64,000 nt of DNA, taken from contig JAADJZ010000013.1 in NCBI GenBank assembly GCA_011032825.1, positions 1,218,610-1,282,609 on the forward strand. The letters are read 5' to 3'. The stretch's first letter is position 1, and each line of letters opens with the position of its first letter. Positions 33,470-42,872 of the stretch are shown one piece after another. Both the position numbers and the translations under genes were made by a program. This DNA comes from Massariosphaeria phaeospora. Taxonomy: Eukaryota; Ascomycota; Dothideomycetes; Pleosporales. The notes beneath the pieces were generated by a model. The model did no database searches, had not been told where the DNA came from, and was given only the letters and a program-made list of their open reading frames with translations.

Positions 33470-33720
33470 TGGTAATAGAGATTGTGATCCGTAAATGCAC
33501 ATGCTCCTCTGTTATCTTTACTATTAGTGGTTGAGTTCACAAGTAATCGTACGCTTATAGATCTGGAATCGCCGTGACGACTCCGTTGGGAGGCAACTCT
33601 ACGAAGGGGCCTTGGTTTGCTTGCTACTCGTTAGCTTTGCCACGACGATATTATTTAGATATGACATCACATACCAGAAGATTGCTTGTCCCCAGAATCT
33701 AGCCCGCCTTACTCTCTCCC

Positions 33721-33728
33721 TTTATATG
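33721..33728 (+). promoter_or_regulatory. TATA-like box
   Basis: TTTATATG, about 80 bp before ATG 33805. It supports 33805 over the in-frame ATG at 33730, which would lie immediately after the box. Confidence 0.45.
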
Positions 33729-33804
33729 CGTGCTCCTCTTTAATCCAAATCTACCTTTCGTCCCCGACCTGAGTATACTTGCATTGGCGCACTTACTATC
33801 TGAC

Positions 33805-34341
33805 ATGGATCACCGTCAAAGACCTTCCAGCCATACCGGCTACGGTTACATGTCAAACGAAGGCTGGTCCACGAGACATAATCCTCACCAGTTCCGTGAA
33901 GAGGCCCAGCGCCAACAACAGCAGCGACAAGCCTTCCACGATCGTTACGAAAAAGGGCTGAACTTCCCTGGCCGGGACGACAACAGCAGAAAGCCATGGG
34001 GCCCAAGCCGAAGCCATACCAACGCACGGGAATCGCAGGAACCCGCCAGACGGAATTTTGATGGCCGGAATCTGCGGAGCTTTGAACAGTATGATGGTGG
34101 CAACTGGGGCTTCAACCAGACCCCCAAGCGTGCAGACTTGGAAGACTTGTTGGATGTAGTGGAGGGGCAGAAAAGAGGAATTGACGAATGGTCCGCTAAG
34201 ACAGCGGCGCTCAAAAAAGAGGTTGATGGGAAGGTGAAAATGGCCAAAGAATGCATGGCTCAAGGGCGATCTTCTGACGCGCAAAAGTTCCTGGCTGATC
34301 TGCAAAGCCGAGTGACTGATTGGGAGAACAAGTTTCGCTAG
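33805..34341 (+). CDS. 178-aa protein, Gln/Arg-rich with helical C-terminus
   Basis: I start this intronless gene at ATG 33805 (MDHRQRPSSHTG), because the in-frame ATG at 33730 falls right after a TATA-like box. Residues 1-105 are low-complexity (REEAQRQQQQRQAFHDRYEK, then Arg/Asn-rich). Residues 108-178 are helical (LEDLLDVVEGQKRGIDEWSA, AKECMAQGRSSDAQKFLADL, VTDWENKF). The closing segment loosely resembles the end of the product of 34614-35183, a possible but unproved relation. No known domain. Function unknown. Confidence 0.55.
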   Translation: MDHRQRPSSHTGYGYMSNEGWSTRHNPHQFREEAQRQQQQRQAFHDRYEKGLNFPGRDDNSRKPWGPSRSHTNARESQEPARRNFDGRNLRSFEQYDGGNWGFNQTPKRADLEDLLDVVEGQKRGIDEWSAKTAALKKEVDGKVKMAKECMAQGRSSDAQKFLADLQSRVTDWENKFR

Positions 34342-34613
34342 ATGAGAGTAATATTTCGTTTCTCAGTTAGAGGTCTCTTCCGATTATGTAGTTCCACAGC
34401 TAGATAGAATCCGCGGCGATATCTTTGTGAGCGGAGGAAGTATTCCAAGGTGTTGAGTCGTTTATGGTCTCCGGTAAGTCACGGTAGAGTCAATTCCCGG
34501 TCAGCATCAGTCATGTTTCAGCGTCGCGAGTGAGTGATGAGAAAGTACATACCTCAGCGAAATACCATTAACATGAATGAAAAAATCCTATTACCCAATC
34601 ACTACCTCTCATA

Positions 34614-35183
34614 TCAAGTAAAATCCCTCTGTATCATATCTGCGCTCCGCACTGCACGATCATAGTGCCCCGTTGACTGCTTATACTTCGCATCGTTCAA
34701 CAACTCTTTTCCTTTCTTCATATTAGTTTCTATGCCGGGCGCAAATCCATCAACCGTGGCTCTTGTTCGATCAGACCCATCACGAGTTCTATAGAGCTCA
34801 TCAAGTTTCTCGGCAGCCAGATCCCGAGAAGCCGCCAGATCGGTGCCATATAAGGAGAACGGGCGGTTGCGAATAGCTCCATGGCTTACGGATTGGCGCC
34901 CACGAGAGAGATGACTGTCGCCGGACTGGCCATCGAGAATCCTCCCCTGAGCTTCGTGCCGCACTGGATGCTGAGGCTCACATGGAGATCCCGAGTCATG
35001 CTTATCGTTGTCATCAGTCTGAGCCCGAAGCAGAGGCTGAGCTTGAGATATACGCTCCACGTCGTTGTTATCGGGTCGAGCATTAGGTAAAGCTCCAGAT
35101 GGGCTATTTGTCGAAGCAGCGCCATCCGAGCGCTCGGAGGGCTGATGGAAGGTTCCACTAGGAGTATGACTATACTGGGACAT
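34614..35183 (-). CDS. 189-aa orphan, disordered with helical C-terminus
   Basis: The only minus-strand gene in the small-gene cluster; intronless. Residues 1-115 are Ser/Asp/Gln-rich and probably disordered. Residues 118-189 are helical (SRDLAAEKLDELYRTRDGSD, IETNMKKGKELLNDAK, AVRSADMIQRDF). A CATATAG sequence at about 35279-35273 on this strand could serve as its TATA element. The plus-strand frame 34881-35090 is a shadow. Unknown family; the overall layout matches its neighbours. Confidence 0.5.
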   Translation of the reverse strand: MSQYSHTPSGTFHQPSERSDGAASTNSPSGALPNARPDNNDVERISQAQPLLRAQTDDNDKHDSGSPCEPQHPVRHEAQGRILDGQSGDSHLSRGRQSVSHGAIRNRPFSLYGTDLAASRDLAAEKLDELYRTRDGSDRTRATVDGFAPGIETNMKKGKELLNDAKYKQSTGHYDRAVRSADMIQRDFT

Positions 35184-35516
35184 GGTCGGGTGGCTTCTTG
35201 AACCGTTCGAGATGTGAATGTTTCGACAGTGCTATGAGAGTGCATAATAAGCTAAAAACGTGGGAAAGGTGTCCGAAGCTATATGGGTCCACGCTGTTTT
35301 GATTGTTATTTGTTTTCTCCTTGATTTATTATTGACAACACAGGAAGTGCAGTGTCCACGAACCATGACTGCGTTTGTCATCCCGCGTTTGCACGCTAGC
35401 GATACAGTTGCGTTTGCGAGTGTTGTATTCGGTACTGTTCCGCATCCGTTTGCGAAGCGAAGGAAGCTGTCAGTGCCAGCACAGAGTCTAGGATGTCTCT
35501 TTCCAGCAGGTTCGCG

Positions 35517-35525
35517 TATATAAGG
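35517..35525 (+). promoter_or_regulatory. TATA box
   Basis: TATATAAGG, about 65 bp before ATG 35584. Confidence 0.6.
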
Positions 35526-35583
35526 TGCCTGAGATGGTATGTAGTCGTTCCAATTCAGCATAAGTCTCAAGCCGCCTTCCACA

Positions 35584-36858
35584 ATGGCAGCATCAAACAA
35601 AAGAACGACCGGTACAGCTCCAAACGAAAGAAGACACCCTAATCTCCACCCGAGTCCACAGAACATCGACAAGTTCAATCTGCCGGAGGGCTATTACTAT
35701 TGTGACGGCGGGGGTGGCAAACCGGAGCTGGTGTGCCTCTGGCCGGGAGAGCGATTGGACCAATTTTTCGATGAAGTATTTAGCTTGGTATATGAGCTGA
35801 AGGAAAAAGAGGCTCAACAAGAAGAGCCGACGGCAGAAGGGCAGGCAGCATTTGCCAACAGGCCCAATCAAGCTCGGGTAGAAGAATGCTCGGAGGATGA
35901 CTACTCCGACATTGCGGCGACTGCCGCGAACCCTTTTCAACAGACGGATGAACAAGTCGGACCACCCTTTCAGAATACTGGCAAAGGAAAAGGCCCGTGT
36001 CTTTCTCCTGACCTGACGGGCAATGGACACATCGGTACGGCTTATGAAGATGGTGAATATCCGTATGAGCGAGATGAGCGAGATGAGAACAACCACCGAG
36101 TTAATATAGGCCCGCATATCAAAGCCAAATATACGCCGACCTTGAAAGAGACCCACGGCAGGCAATTTTACCTTCCTCACATCGATCACCTTCCCAGCAG
36201 CGCTACATTAGGTCAGCAGCCTGCGCAGCGGGTTATAGTAACTGATCGCGATGGGAGACATTACTTTCTCCCAGCTGTAATAGATCAGAAAGGCAGACAG
36301 GTTCCGGTGGCTCCTGGGGAACAGTCCCAACCCAAGAATCTTGTAGCAAATCCGACATTGCATAGAAATCATCGCAAGGCCCCTCACCATGAATCTGTAG
36401 TGGATGAGCAGCCGAATCTTTCAGGGTTTATACAGATGCCATCCAGACAGACTCACGCCGTGGTAACGGATCCCCGCGAAGCTTACCCGCATCGTACCAG
36501 AAACCACTCCCGGCCATCATCATTTCCTGTCGAGAATGTCGATCAAGTGTACCATTTTGGTCCTGCGCAAGGACCTTCCAGGACGGGGCGAGGACTACTA
36601 GCTCAAGAACAGCCCCGAAAACGAAATCTTGGAGACGCACGGCGATCAGCATCGGAGGCACTCGATGAAGCAGACCGGCTGGCAAAAATTGGACTATTTC
36701 AACCCGCTGAGCTGGTACAGTTGCTCAAAAGATTCAACAACGTGGGAGAAGAATCCATCAAACGGGACAGAAAGCTCCAGATTTACAATGAGATCGAGGA
36801 CACTGTGTATAGAAGTGTAGAAAAAAACTTCACAGAAGATTTGGTGATGGCGATCTAG
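35584..36858 (+). CDS. 424-aa orphan, last gene of the small-gene cluster
   Basis: An intronless frame starting 65 bp after a TATA box (context CACAATGGC). Residues 1-340 are hydrophilic, with a Gly-containing segment (YYYCDGGGGKPELVCLW) near 38-54 and two similar peptides, REFYLPHI-like at about 190 (RQFYLPHIDHLP) and RHYFLPAVIDQKG at about 225, that look like an internal repeat. Residues 348-424 are helical (ARRSASEALDEADRLAKIGL, LLKRFNNVGEESIKRD, EIEDTVYRSVEKNFTED). This layout of disordered head and helical tail of 70-80 residues recurs in the neighbours. No known domain. Confidence 0.6.
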   Translation: MAASNKRTTGTAPNERRHPNLHPSPQNIDKFNLPEGYYYCDGGGGKPELVCLWPGERLDQFFDEVFSLVYELKEKEAQQEEPTAEGQAAFANRPNQARVEECSEDDYSDIAATAANPFQQTDEQVGPPFQNTGKGKGPCLSPDLTGNGHIGTAYEDGEYPYERDERDENNHRVNIGPHIKAKYTPTLKETHGRQFYLPHIDHLPSSATLGQQPAQRVIVTDRDGRHYFLPAVIDQKGRQVPVAPGEQSQPKNLVANPTLHRNHRKAPHHESVVDEQPNLSGFIQMPSRQTHAVVTDPREAYPHRTRNHSRPSSFPVENVDQVYHFGPAQGPSRTGRGLLAQEQPRKRNLGDARRSASEALDEADRLAKIGLFQPAELVQLLKRFNNVGEESIKRDRKLQIYNEIEDTVYRSVEKNFTEDLVMAI

Positions 36859-37181
36859 GGGAGGAAGTCCGGTCAATTTTGTGCCGTCTATAGTTATCAG
36901 TTAGAGAATCGAGTTTTTCAAGAGCGGAATTATGTAGGGTGCGAAGGCTGCGTGGCACGTCGAGTACCACCTATCAACCGCAGGACAGCCAGCTCAGCGA
37001 TGAGGTGACCGAGACGCTAGGAGGAAGTTGCGGTGTAGGAGATGTGCGACATGATGGAGAGGAGGCCCATACAAGATGCAGAGCTTGAGCGCGGATGATA
37101 GCGAGTTGTTGCATCGCGATGTGTATGTGGATGGTGTTGAAGTGAGTTGGAGAGTCGGCAAGTCGGAGTCAGGTGTGATTA
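36859..37181. other. intergenic, ends at transposon target TA
   Basis: 320 bp, no gene. TA at 37180-37181 is the left target-site copy of the next element. Confidence 0.5.
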
Positions 37182-37223
37182 CCGTGTTCGTGCACGTGCC
37201 GACCGCGTCGCGTGCCGACCGCC
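37182..37223 (+). repeat. left terminal inverted repeat of element 2
   Basis: Starts CCGTGTTCGTGCACGTGCCG; pairs with 39280-39321 with two mismatches, both of the C/T or G/A type. Confidence 0.9.
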
Positions 37224-37279
37224 GACTTTCAATCGACGCGACTTACACCCCAACTTCAACACGCCATAACTTTCTCAAT

Positions 37280-39163
37280 ATGACTCCAATCGAGGAGGCG
37301 ATTGCAGCAATTAACTCGCGCGAGCTAGGAGATGATCTTGTATACCAGGAATATGCTGACATGTTCAGCGTGGATAGAAATACTTTAGCTCGAAGACACC
37401 AAGGTCGTCAGGGCTCGCGAACCACCAAAAACTTTGACCAGAAGAAACTCACGCCACAACAAGAGGAGGAGCTTGTACTCTACATTAGAGACTTAACAGA
37501 GCGAGGGCTACCACCTACGAGAGCCATGATACAAAATTTCGCTTCTACGATAGCCCACGAACGCGTTTCTGAGTCCTAGGTAACGCGCTTCAAGCACCGA
37601 CACAAGGACAAGCTCATCTCAAGATACACCACCGCTATGGACGCTACGCGCCACACAGCCGACTCATATATCAAGTACAAGCTATACTTTAACTTGCTAC
37701 ATGGCAAGATAGAGGAGCATGAGATTCTGCCTAAGAATAGCTACAATATGGACGAAAAAGGCTTTATAATAGGTGTGATCGGACGATCAAAAAAGACCTT
37801 CACAAGGGCACAATAGGAGAAGCGTGAGGTTACTGCAGCCCTCTAAGATAGCTTGCGTACTTGGATAACAACTGTTGCTGCAGTTTGCGCTGATGGGACT
37901 GCGCTGCTGCTTGGCCTAATCTACGAGTTTGCAAACTGTACTCTACAATCGTTATAGGTAGCAGATATCAAGCCCGGCGTACACGACGTTTTTGTGGCTT
38001 CAACATTATCTAGATAGACAAATAACGACGTAGAATTGGCCTAGTTAGAGCAGGTTTTCAACCGCTGCACGAAGAAAAAAGCGCGGCATGAAAAAAACTA
38101 GCGCTTACTTATTCTCAACGGCCACGGCAGTTACTTTACAGAGGACTTTTTACACTACTGCTTTACTTACAAGATCTATGTTGCTGTATTTTTACCTTAC
38201 AGTACTTATACGCTGCAGCTGCTAGATGTAGTTTGCTTTAGGCCGCTAAGTAAGGCCTACTCTAAAAAGCTTGCAAAATACACCTAGCGCAGCCAAGGGC
38301 TAGTCCCAATCAAGAAGGGCGACTTCTTTTTGTTGTTCTAGAACGCCTAGCATGCGAGCTTCAAAAAGCAGACGATTTTGCAGTCTTTTGCTGCTACTGG
38401 TATATAGCCTATAGATCGAGAGAGAGTCATAAAGCGCTTCTCAAACAAGCTACCAAACAAGCTCGCGAACAAGCTTAAGCCTAGCTAGCGTAAAGCCAAT
38501 CGTTTCCTACGCGCAGCTGCTAATAAGTCGTTGTCTAATCTCAAAACAGTGTCCTCGCTAATCCACTACCTGGCCAACCAAAACAGTGTCCTCGCTGATC
38601 CACTACCTGGCCAACCAAAACGAGCTTCTCACTAGTAAGAATGAGGGCTTACGCGACGCGCTTACTACCAAAAAGAAGCACAACAAGAAAAGCAAGGTGC
38701 TTGATTTGCAGCAGAAGCAGGAGTATCACAGCGAAGCTGTCTTCTAGTCACTGCGTAAGATAGCTAAGAGTAAAGCACGTAAGCGCACGAACAAGCGACT
38801 AGCTAAAGAGGAGAAACTCTAAAAAGCTTAGATAAAGCAGCTCCAAGCTGCTAACGCTTTATACAACAAAAAGCTTAAAAAGAAAAAGCGTGTAGCGACT
38901 GCAGCAAAGCGAGAGAAGCGTAAAAAAGAGAAAGCAGAAAAGGCAGCTTCTGCGGCAGCTCGAAAGGCGCTCTAAAACACCTAGAAGCCTATCTAAACTT
39001 CCTAAACGAGTAAGCGCAAAGCTTTAGCTACAAATACTCTAAAGGCAAAGCGACAGAAGCGTTCTCGTAGTGCTGCAGCACCTGCTGAAGTCGTACCTGC
39101 TGTTCTAGCCAAGGTCGCCCGCAGCGGCCGCGCTGTCAAGCTGCCGACTAGATACACATAATC
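37280..39163 (+). pseudogene. pogo-family transposase, many stops and a small duplication
   Basis: ATG 37280 opens the same protein as in element 1 (IEEAIAAINSRELGDDLVYQ, HTH, then QEEELVLYIRDLTERGLPPT). The first 99 codons are intact, then TAG stops follow before VTRF (the place where element 1 also has TAG) and at many Trp/Gln sites. DEKGF (near 37750) is kept, but the second catalytic Asp is lost (NGHGSY near 38118), a G-to-A change typical of RIP. LQLLDVV (near 38215) keeps the third Asp. A 38-bp duplication (38543-38618) disrupts the frame near the C-terminal coiled-coil tail. Not functional. Confidence 0.88.
38543..38618 (+). repeat. 38-bp tandem duplication inside element 2
   Basis: Two adjacent copies starting AAAACAGTGTCCTCGCT and differing by one A/G. 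The period is not a multiple of three. Confidence 0.9.
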
Positions 39164-39279
39164 TGAGTAGTACAAATTATTCGCTATACTCAATGTATTA
39201 ATCCACTAAAAAATCTCGCAATAATAGCTATTGTACGTGGCTCAATAGCTTCAAGTTTTATGGGTGAGATTTTGGATAG

Positions 39280-39321
39280 GGCGATCGGCACGCGACGCGG
39301 TCGGCATGTGCACGAACACGG
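39280..39321 (-). repeat. right terminal inverted repeat of element 2
   Basis: Ends TGCACGAACACGG followed by TA; an inverted copy of the left end. Confidence 0.9.
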
Positions 39322-39323
39322 TA

Positions 39324-39963
39324 GTACAGTAAGATCCCAGCTTTCGTCGGATCTCGGCATATTAAATTGCCGCCGCTTTTCACCTTCCACATCCTCACCT
39401 TTCCCTACACAACCGGCACGGCCATAATAAACTACATCCGCTACCTGGAATCGCTCGAAAATGTCCCTGTAAATGAGTAAACAACGCGGAGTCGATGGAA
39501 ATTGATGCGGACTGCACGCAGTACTGCAGAGAAAGGATGCGCATCGCAAAGCTTGCGAGTTGCGAGTTTATCCCCCTCTCCGGATCATCCAGATTGTTCC
39601 AAATACTGTGGGCGTAAACTCTGAAATAGTCATTACTCGATTGGCGTCTGGCTTCCCCACAATCTGCCGAGTATCACGACCCCATTCTCTAATTTAATAG
39701 ATTGCCGACGGACTAGGGCGTCGCATCACGATTTCTCCAGAGCGAGATGCCCCCTGGACCCATCCGACCCCTCATCATCAATTCGAGATTCGGTGCTAAC
39801 TACTGACGACATGTACTCTAATTTGACCTCCTAGAAGTCTGTAAGATGTGGAGATCATCTGCCGACATAAATACAGTCCGTCCGGCTATGCCATACGCGC
39901 ACCACGACCCGATCGCACATCTTTTCGAACACGAGTTACAGCTCACGCAAGATCACCATCAGA
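39324..39963. other. intergenic, promoter side of the secreted-protein gene
   Basis: 640 bp without a supported gene; the frame 39190-39549 on the minus strand overlaps the transposon end and is a shadow. Confidence 0.45.
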
Positions 39964-40676
39964 ATGTTCACGACGCCTATTCTCGCGCTCGGTCTTGCGG
40001 CGACTGTCCTGGCTCAGGGCACCATTCCGACAGACTACCGGAAAGTGTACATCACTTCCAACGTGGATGCCAAGTTCGCCGTTGTCCCTAAAGCAGCCAC
40101 GAACGGCAGCACCACCGTCGTGTACGTCTCCATCACGTTTCTAGTCTGAAGAACTTTTTAGCTCTAACGATCCTCCCGACTGTAGCCAAACTCTCACTTC
40201 TACCCCCGCCCAACAATGGGCGCTTAAAAGCAACGCGACCAAGATCTACCTGGCAAACACACCGACGCTATGCCTCGACGCTGGTGCTAAAAGTGAGTCG
40301 TCCTTCAACTTGGTGGTATACAACAATGACCACACACTGACCCACGATGAAGCTGCATGGAAGGATATGGCCAACGTCTATGTCAATACGTGCTCCGACG
40401 CCGCACCCGGACAGAACTGGACAGTCATGGCTGATGGACGTATCGCGGTCACGGGCTCCGCTGGAACGCGTAAGTTAGGAGGAGGTCTGGGGTCTGATAC
40501 AACGACGCTGATCCATCGCAGAGCAATGCCTCGACCTACAATACTTGCGAGCAACGCAGAACAACCCCGTGGGCTTGTACAACTGCGCCGGACTGGGCAA
40601 TACGGGTGCGAAAGACAAGGGAATCAACTGGCCGCTCAAGGATGTGCCTGCGACGAGTCGTTTCTTCCGCTACTAG
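39964..40676 (+). CDS. small secreted ricin-B-lectin-like protein, 178 aa
   Basis: Four exons, 39964-40121, 40186-40292, 40353-40469 and 40522-40676; introns 64, 60 and 52 nt with GTACGT, GTGAGT and GTAAGT donors. Residues 1-18 (MFTTPILALGLAATVLAQ) are a signal peptide. The mature part has beta-trefoil features: AQQWALK, TLCLDAGAK, PGQNWTVMADGRIAV, QQCLDLQYL and a final INWPL, i.e. repeated CLD and Q/N-x-W elements. Five Cys remain after cleavage. It ends at TAG 40674-40676 soon after the last conserved element. Small, secreted and next to a decayed transposon, it fits the profile of an effector or cell-wall lectin. Sugar binding is inferred from the fold. Confidence 0.8.
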
Positions 40677-41122
40677 GTACACTTCGTTGTGGTCGGTAGA
40701 GAAGACCTGGAGCTGGGGTGAAGAGTTTTTGTCGAAGAATCTCAAACCGCGCACCATTCAAGGATTTACAATTCACAATGTCGATCCAATACGTCTTGAT
40801 CAAGCGCCTGTGATCACTAAATGGAACGGGCTCCGCATATGCCTGAGTAGCTGACTAGTGAAATTGACATTTGCGCAGACGCTCGGAGCCGTGCAGTTCC
40901 CATGATTATTTGCGCAAGTGGATAGCAACCCAGAGTAGGCATTATCTGACGGAGTCCGCGCTATGTCTTGCGATGTTCCTCCCTAGCGCGGATTGGGATA
41001 GCCCGAGGCTCTAGCGTGCCCATTATTGCCTAGCGATTGCCCTGTTGTTGCCTGGCTGCCCCTCCCAGGTATACCCGTGGACATTCACACTCAACCTGCT
41101 CAATAAGTCCTCACCGTTCAAC
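40677..41122. other. intergenic
   Basis: 450 bp; no gene seen. Confidence 0.45.
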
Positions 41123-42430
41123 ATGGCCACCCCACCGCTGTTTCGCATCCCCCGTGAGCTACGCGATCGCGTCTACCACTTCGCTCTTTACAACCAGCGC
41201 GCCGAGTTCTTCACTGCCAATCTCTCTCTGAGGGTCCGTTACCTTGAAGACGAGGGCAACCTCGAACCATTCGATAGCCGTCACAACGTCAACTTTCGCT
41301 GGCTCCTCACTTCCCGGCAGGTTCTTTCTGAAGGCCTCGAGCAGTTCTACGCGCATGCTACGCTGGACTTCTACTGCATCTGGGAGAATGACTGGAATCC
41401 GGATCTGACACTGGACGGAACTACGTCGATATTCGACCTGAGACGAGTAAAGAACGCGGAGCTAGCCTTGCAGCTGGGCAAGGCCCACCACGAGAAAGAT
41501 GATTGCATATATGATCTTGTGGTGCCTAGGGGAAAGGAGCGGTCGCGCTTAAATGATGAGGATTTTGCGGAGTTGGGAAAAGTTCTCAAGAGTGTGGGAA
41601 AATGCGCATTCGAGCACCTGAAACTCCGAGTGTGGTTGTTCAGGACGGAGAATCGCACTAAAGAGTACGAGGACACTGGCAATAGATGGAGGGGTGATTT
41701 GTAAGAGCTCAGAAGTACTCCCATAGTCTACTTGCTTCTAATCTTCGCGCAGCGGTGTTCCTGAGGACGACGTAGCGAGTAACGATGCCCATACCGACGA
41801 GGACGACGACTTCTATTCAGTCAGCTCCAGCGAAGATAGCTACAACGAGATGTATTGGAACGGTTACGGCACAAACCTGTCGGTTCCCGATGAAATAGAC
41901 GGCTACCTGGTCGACTTTTCTTTCCTCCAAAACCTCGGCACCACTTGGAAGCACGTTCAGATCCAGTACGTTCCGACGTTCATGCTAGGATATTTCGGCG
42001 ATGGAGACCCCATACCGGCAAATATTCTTGGTGTGCCTATTGTGCAAGAGGGCCTGGCGGGGATCGCTAAAGGATTGGTTAGCGGTGGCGATGATGGCGC
42101 CGGGTGGGCAGTGAGGGACAGATTGGAGCTGTTCCCAGAGCACCCCGACGACTGGATAGTGGACGCTGAGAGGCGGGAAGGAGGGGACAGGGTGGGAGAA
42201 TTGAAGGAGGTAGGGTTCAAGAGTTTTCTTGCGGAGTGTGAGGGGTGTGGGAAGAGGGAGGAAACTTTCCGGCTGCAAGATGACAAAAGAGATGGTATTA
42301 TCAGATTCGCGGGCGTGTGCGGTAAAGTGGTGAGTCTTCTCCCTCTGCGATCCCTCCGTGCGCGGCTTACATAATTACTCGGTTCCCGTAGGTTGAGGTC
42401 GAAACGCCAGTGTTTCGCATGGAAGAGTGA
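41123..42430 (+). CDS. 2EXR/F-box-like fungal protein, 397 aa
   Basis: Three exons, 41123-41700, 41753-42329 and 42392-42430; introns 52 and 62 nt. The N-terminus PPLFRIPRELRDRVYHFAL, followed about 55 residues later by LLTSRQVLSEGLEQFYAHATL, matches the pattern of the large fungal 2EXR/F-box-like family: a hydrophobic LP-x-ELR-x-IY start, then a conserved L-x-x-R-x-x-x-x-E-x-x-x-x-Y. An acidic Asp/Glu/Ser patch (VASNDAHTDEDDDFYSVSSS) begins the second exon. Such proteins are very numerous in Dothideomycetes and mostly of unknown role. The ATG at 41045 in frame is less likely than 41123 (CAACATGGC). Confidence 0.75.
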
Positions 42431-42456
42431 AAGCGAGTTTCGTCGCTGCTTCGGTT

Positions 42457-42553
42457 CTGTCTTGATGTTTGGAATCTGTCTTGATGTTTGGAATCTGTCT
42501 TGATGTTTGGAATCTGTCTTGATGTTTGGAATCTGTCTTGATGTTTGGAATCT
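42457..42553 (+). repeat. 19-bp tandem repeat, five units
   Basis: Five nearly perfect copies of TGTCTTGATGTTTGGAATC directly after the stop of the 2EXR-like gene, ending in a degenerate sixth. No spacers, so it is not a CRISPR. Confidence 0.92.
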
Positions 42554-42872
42554 GTTATGTATTTGGAACTCTAGCTACAAATGCTATATATGGCTTCTTG
42601 ACATCCATGGCCCCTATTCAATGATGTTGGGTATACTTTAGCACTTAAGTCGAAGACTAAAATGGTAGACCGCATTGGGGTGTGGCGCAGTTGATGCCGC
42701 GGCGACGTCTTACTAATTGCGCTCGGAACCCCGCTCGTGCTCTGGTCCGGTCTTCCCGGAGCCGCGAAATATCTCGCACATAGCACTACTGCCCCCGGCA
42801 CAACCTCGACAGCCTCGTCGTTAGTCCTCGATGCTTTATAGGCTACTTTGCATAGTGCTGTTAATCTTCTAA

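Larger units (their letters stand above)
37182..39321 (+). mobile_element. pogo/Fot-type DNA transposon, heavily decayed (element 2)
   Basis: 2140 bp with TIRs of about 42 bp (37182-37223 and 39280-39321, two mismatches), flanked by TA (37180-37181, 39322-39323). The TIR begins CCGTG like element 1, and carries CGTGCCGACCGC twice, at positions 14-25 and 30-41. Many TAG/TAA stops and AT-rich conversion indicate strong RIP. A 38-bp tandem duplication lies at 38543-38618. Confidence 0.9.

Noticed and set aside
42457..42553. Possible CRISPR-like array
   Set aside because: Units are directly adjacent with no spacers and the organism is a fungus; it is a minisatellite.
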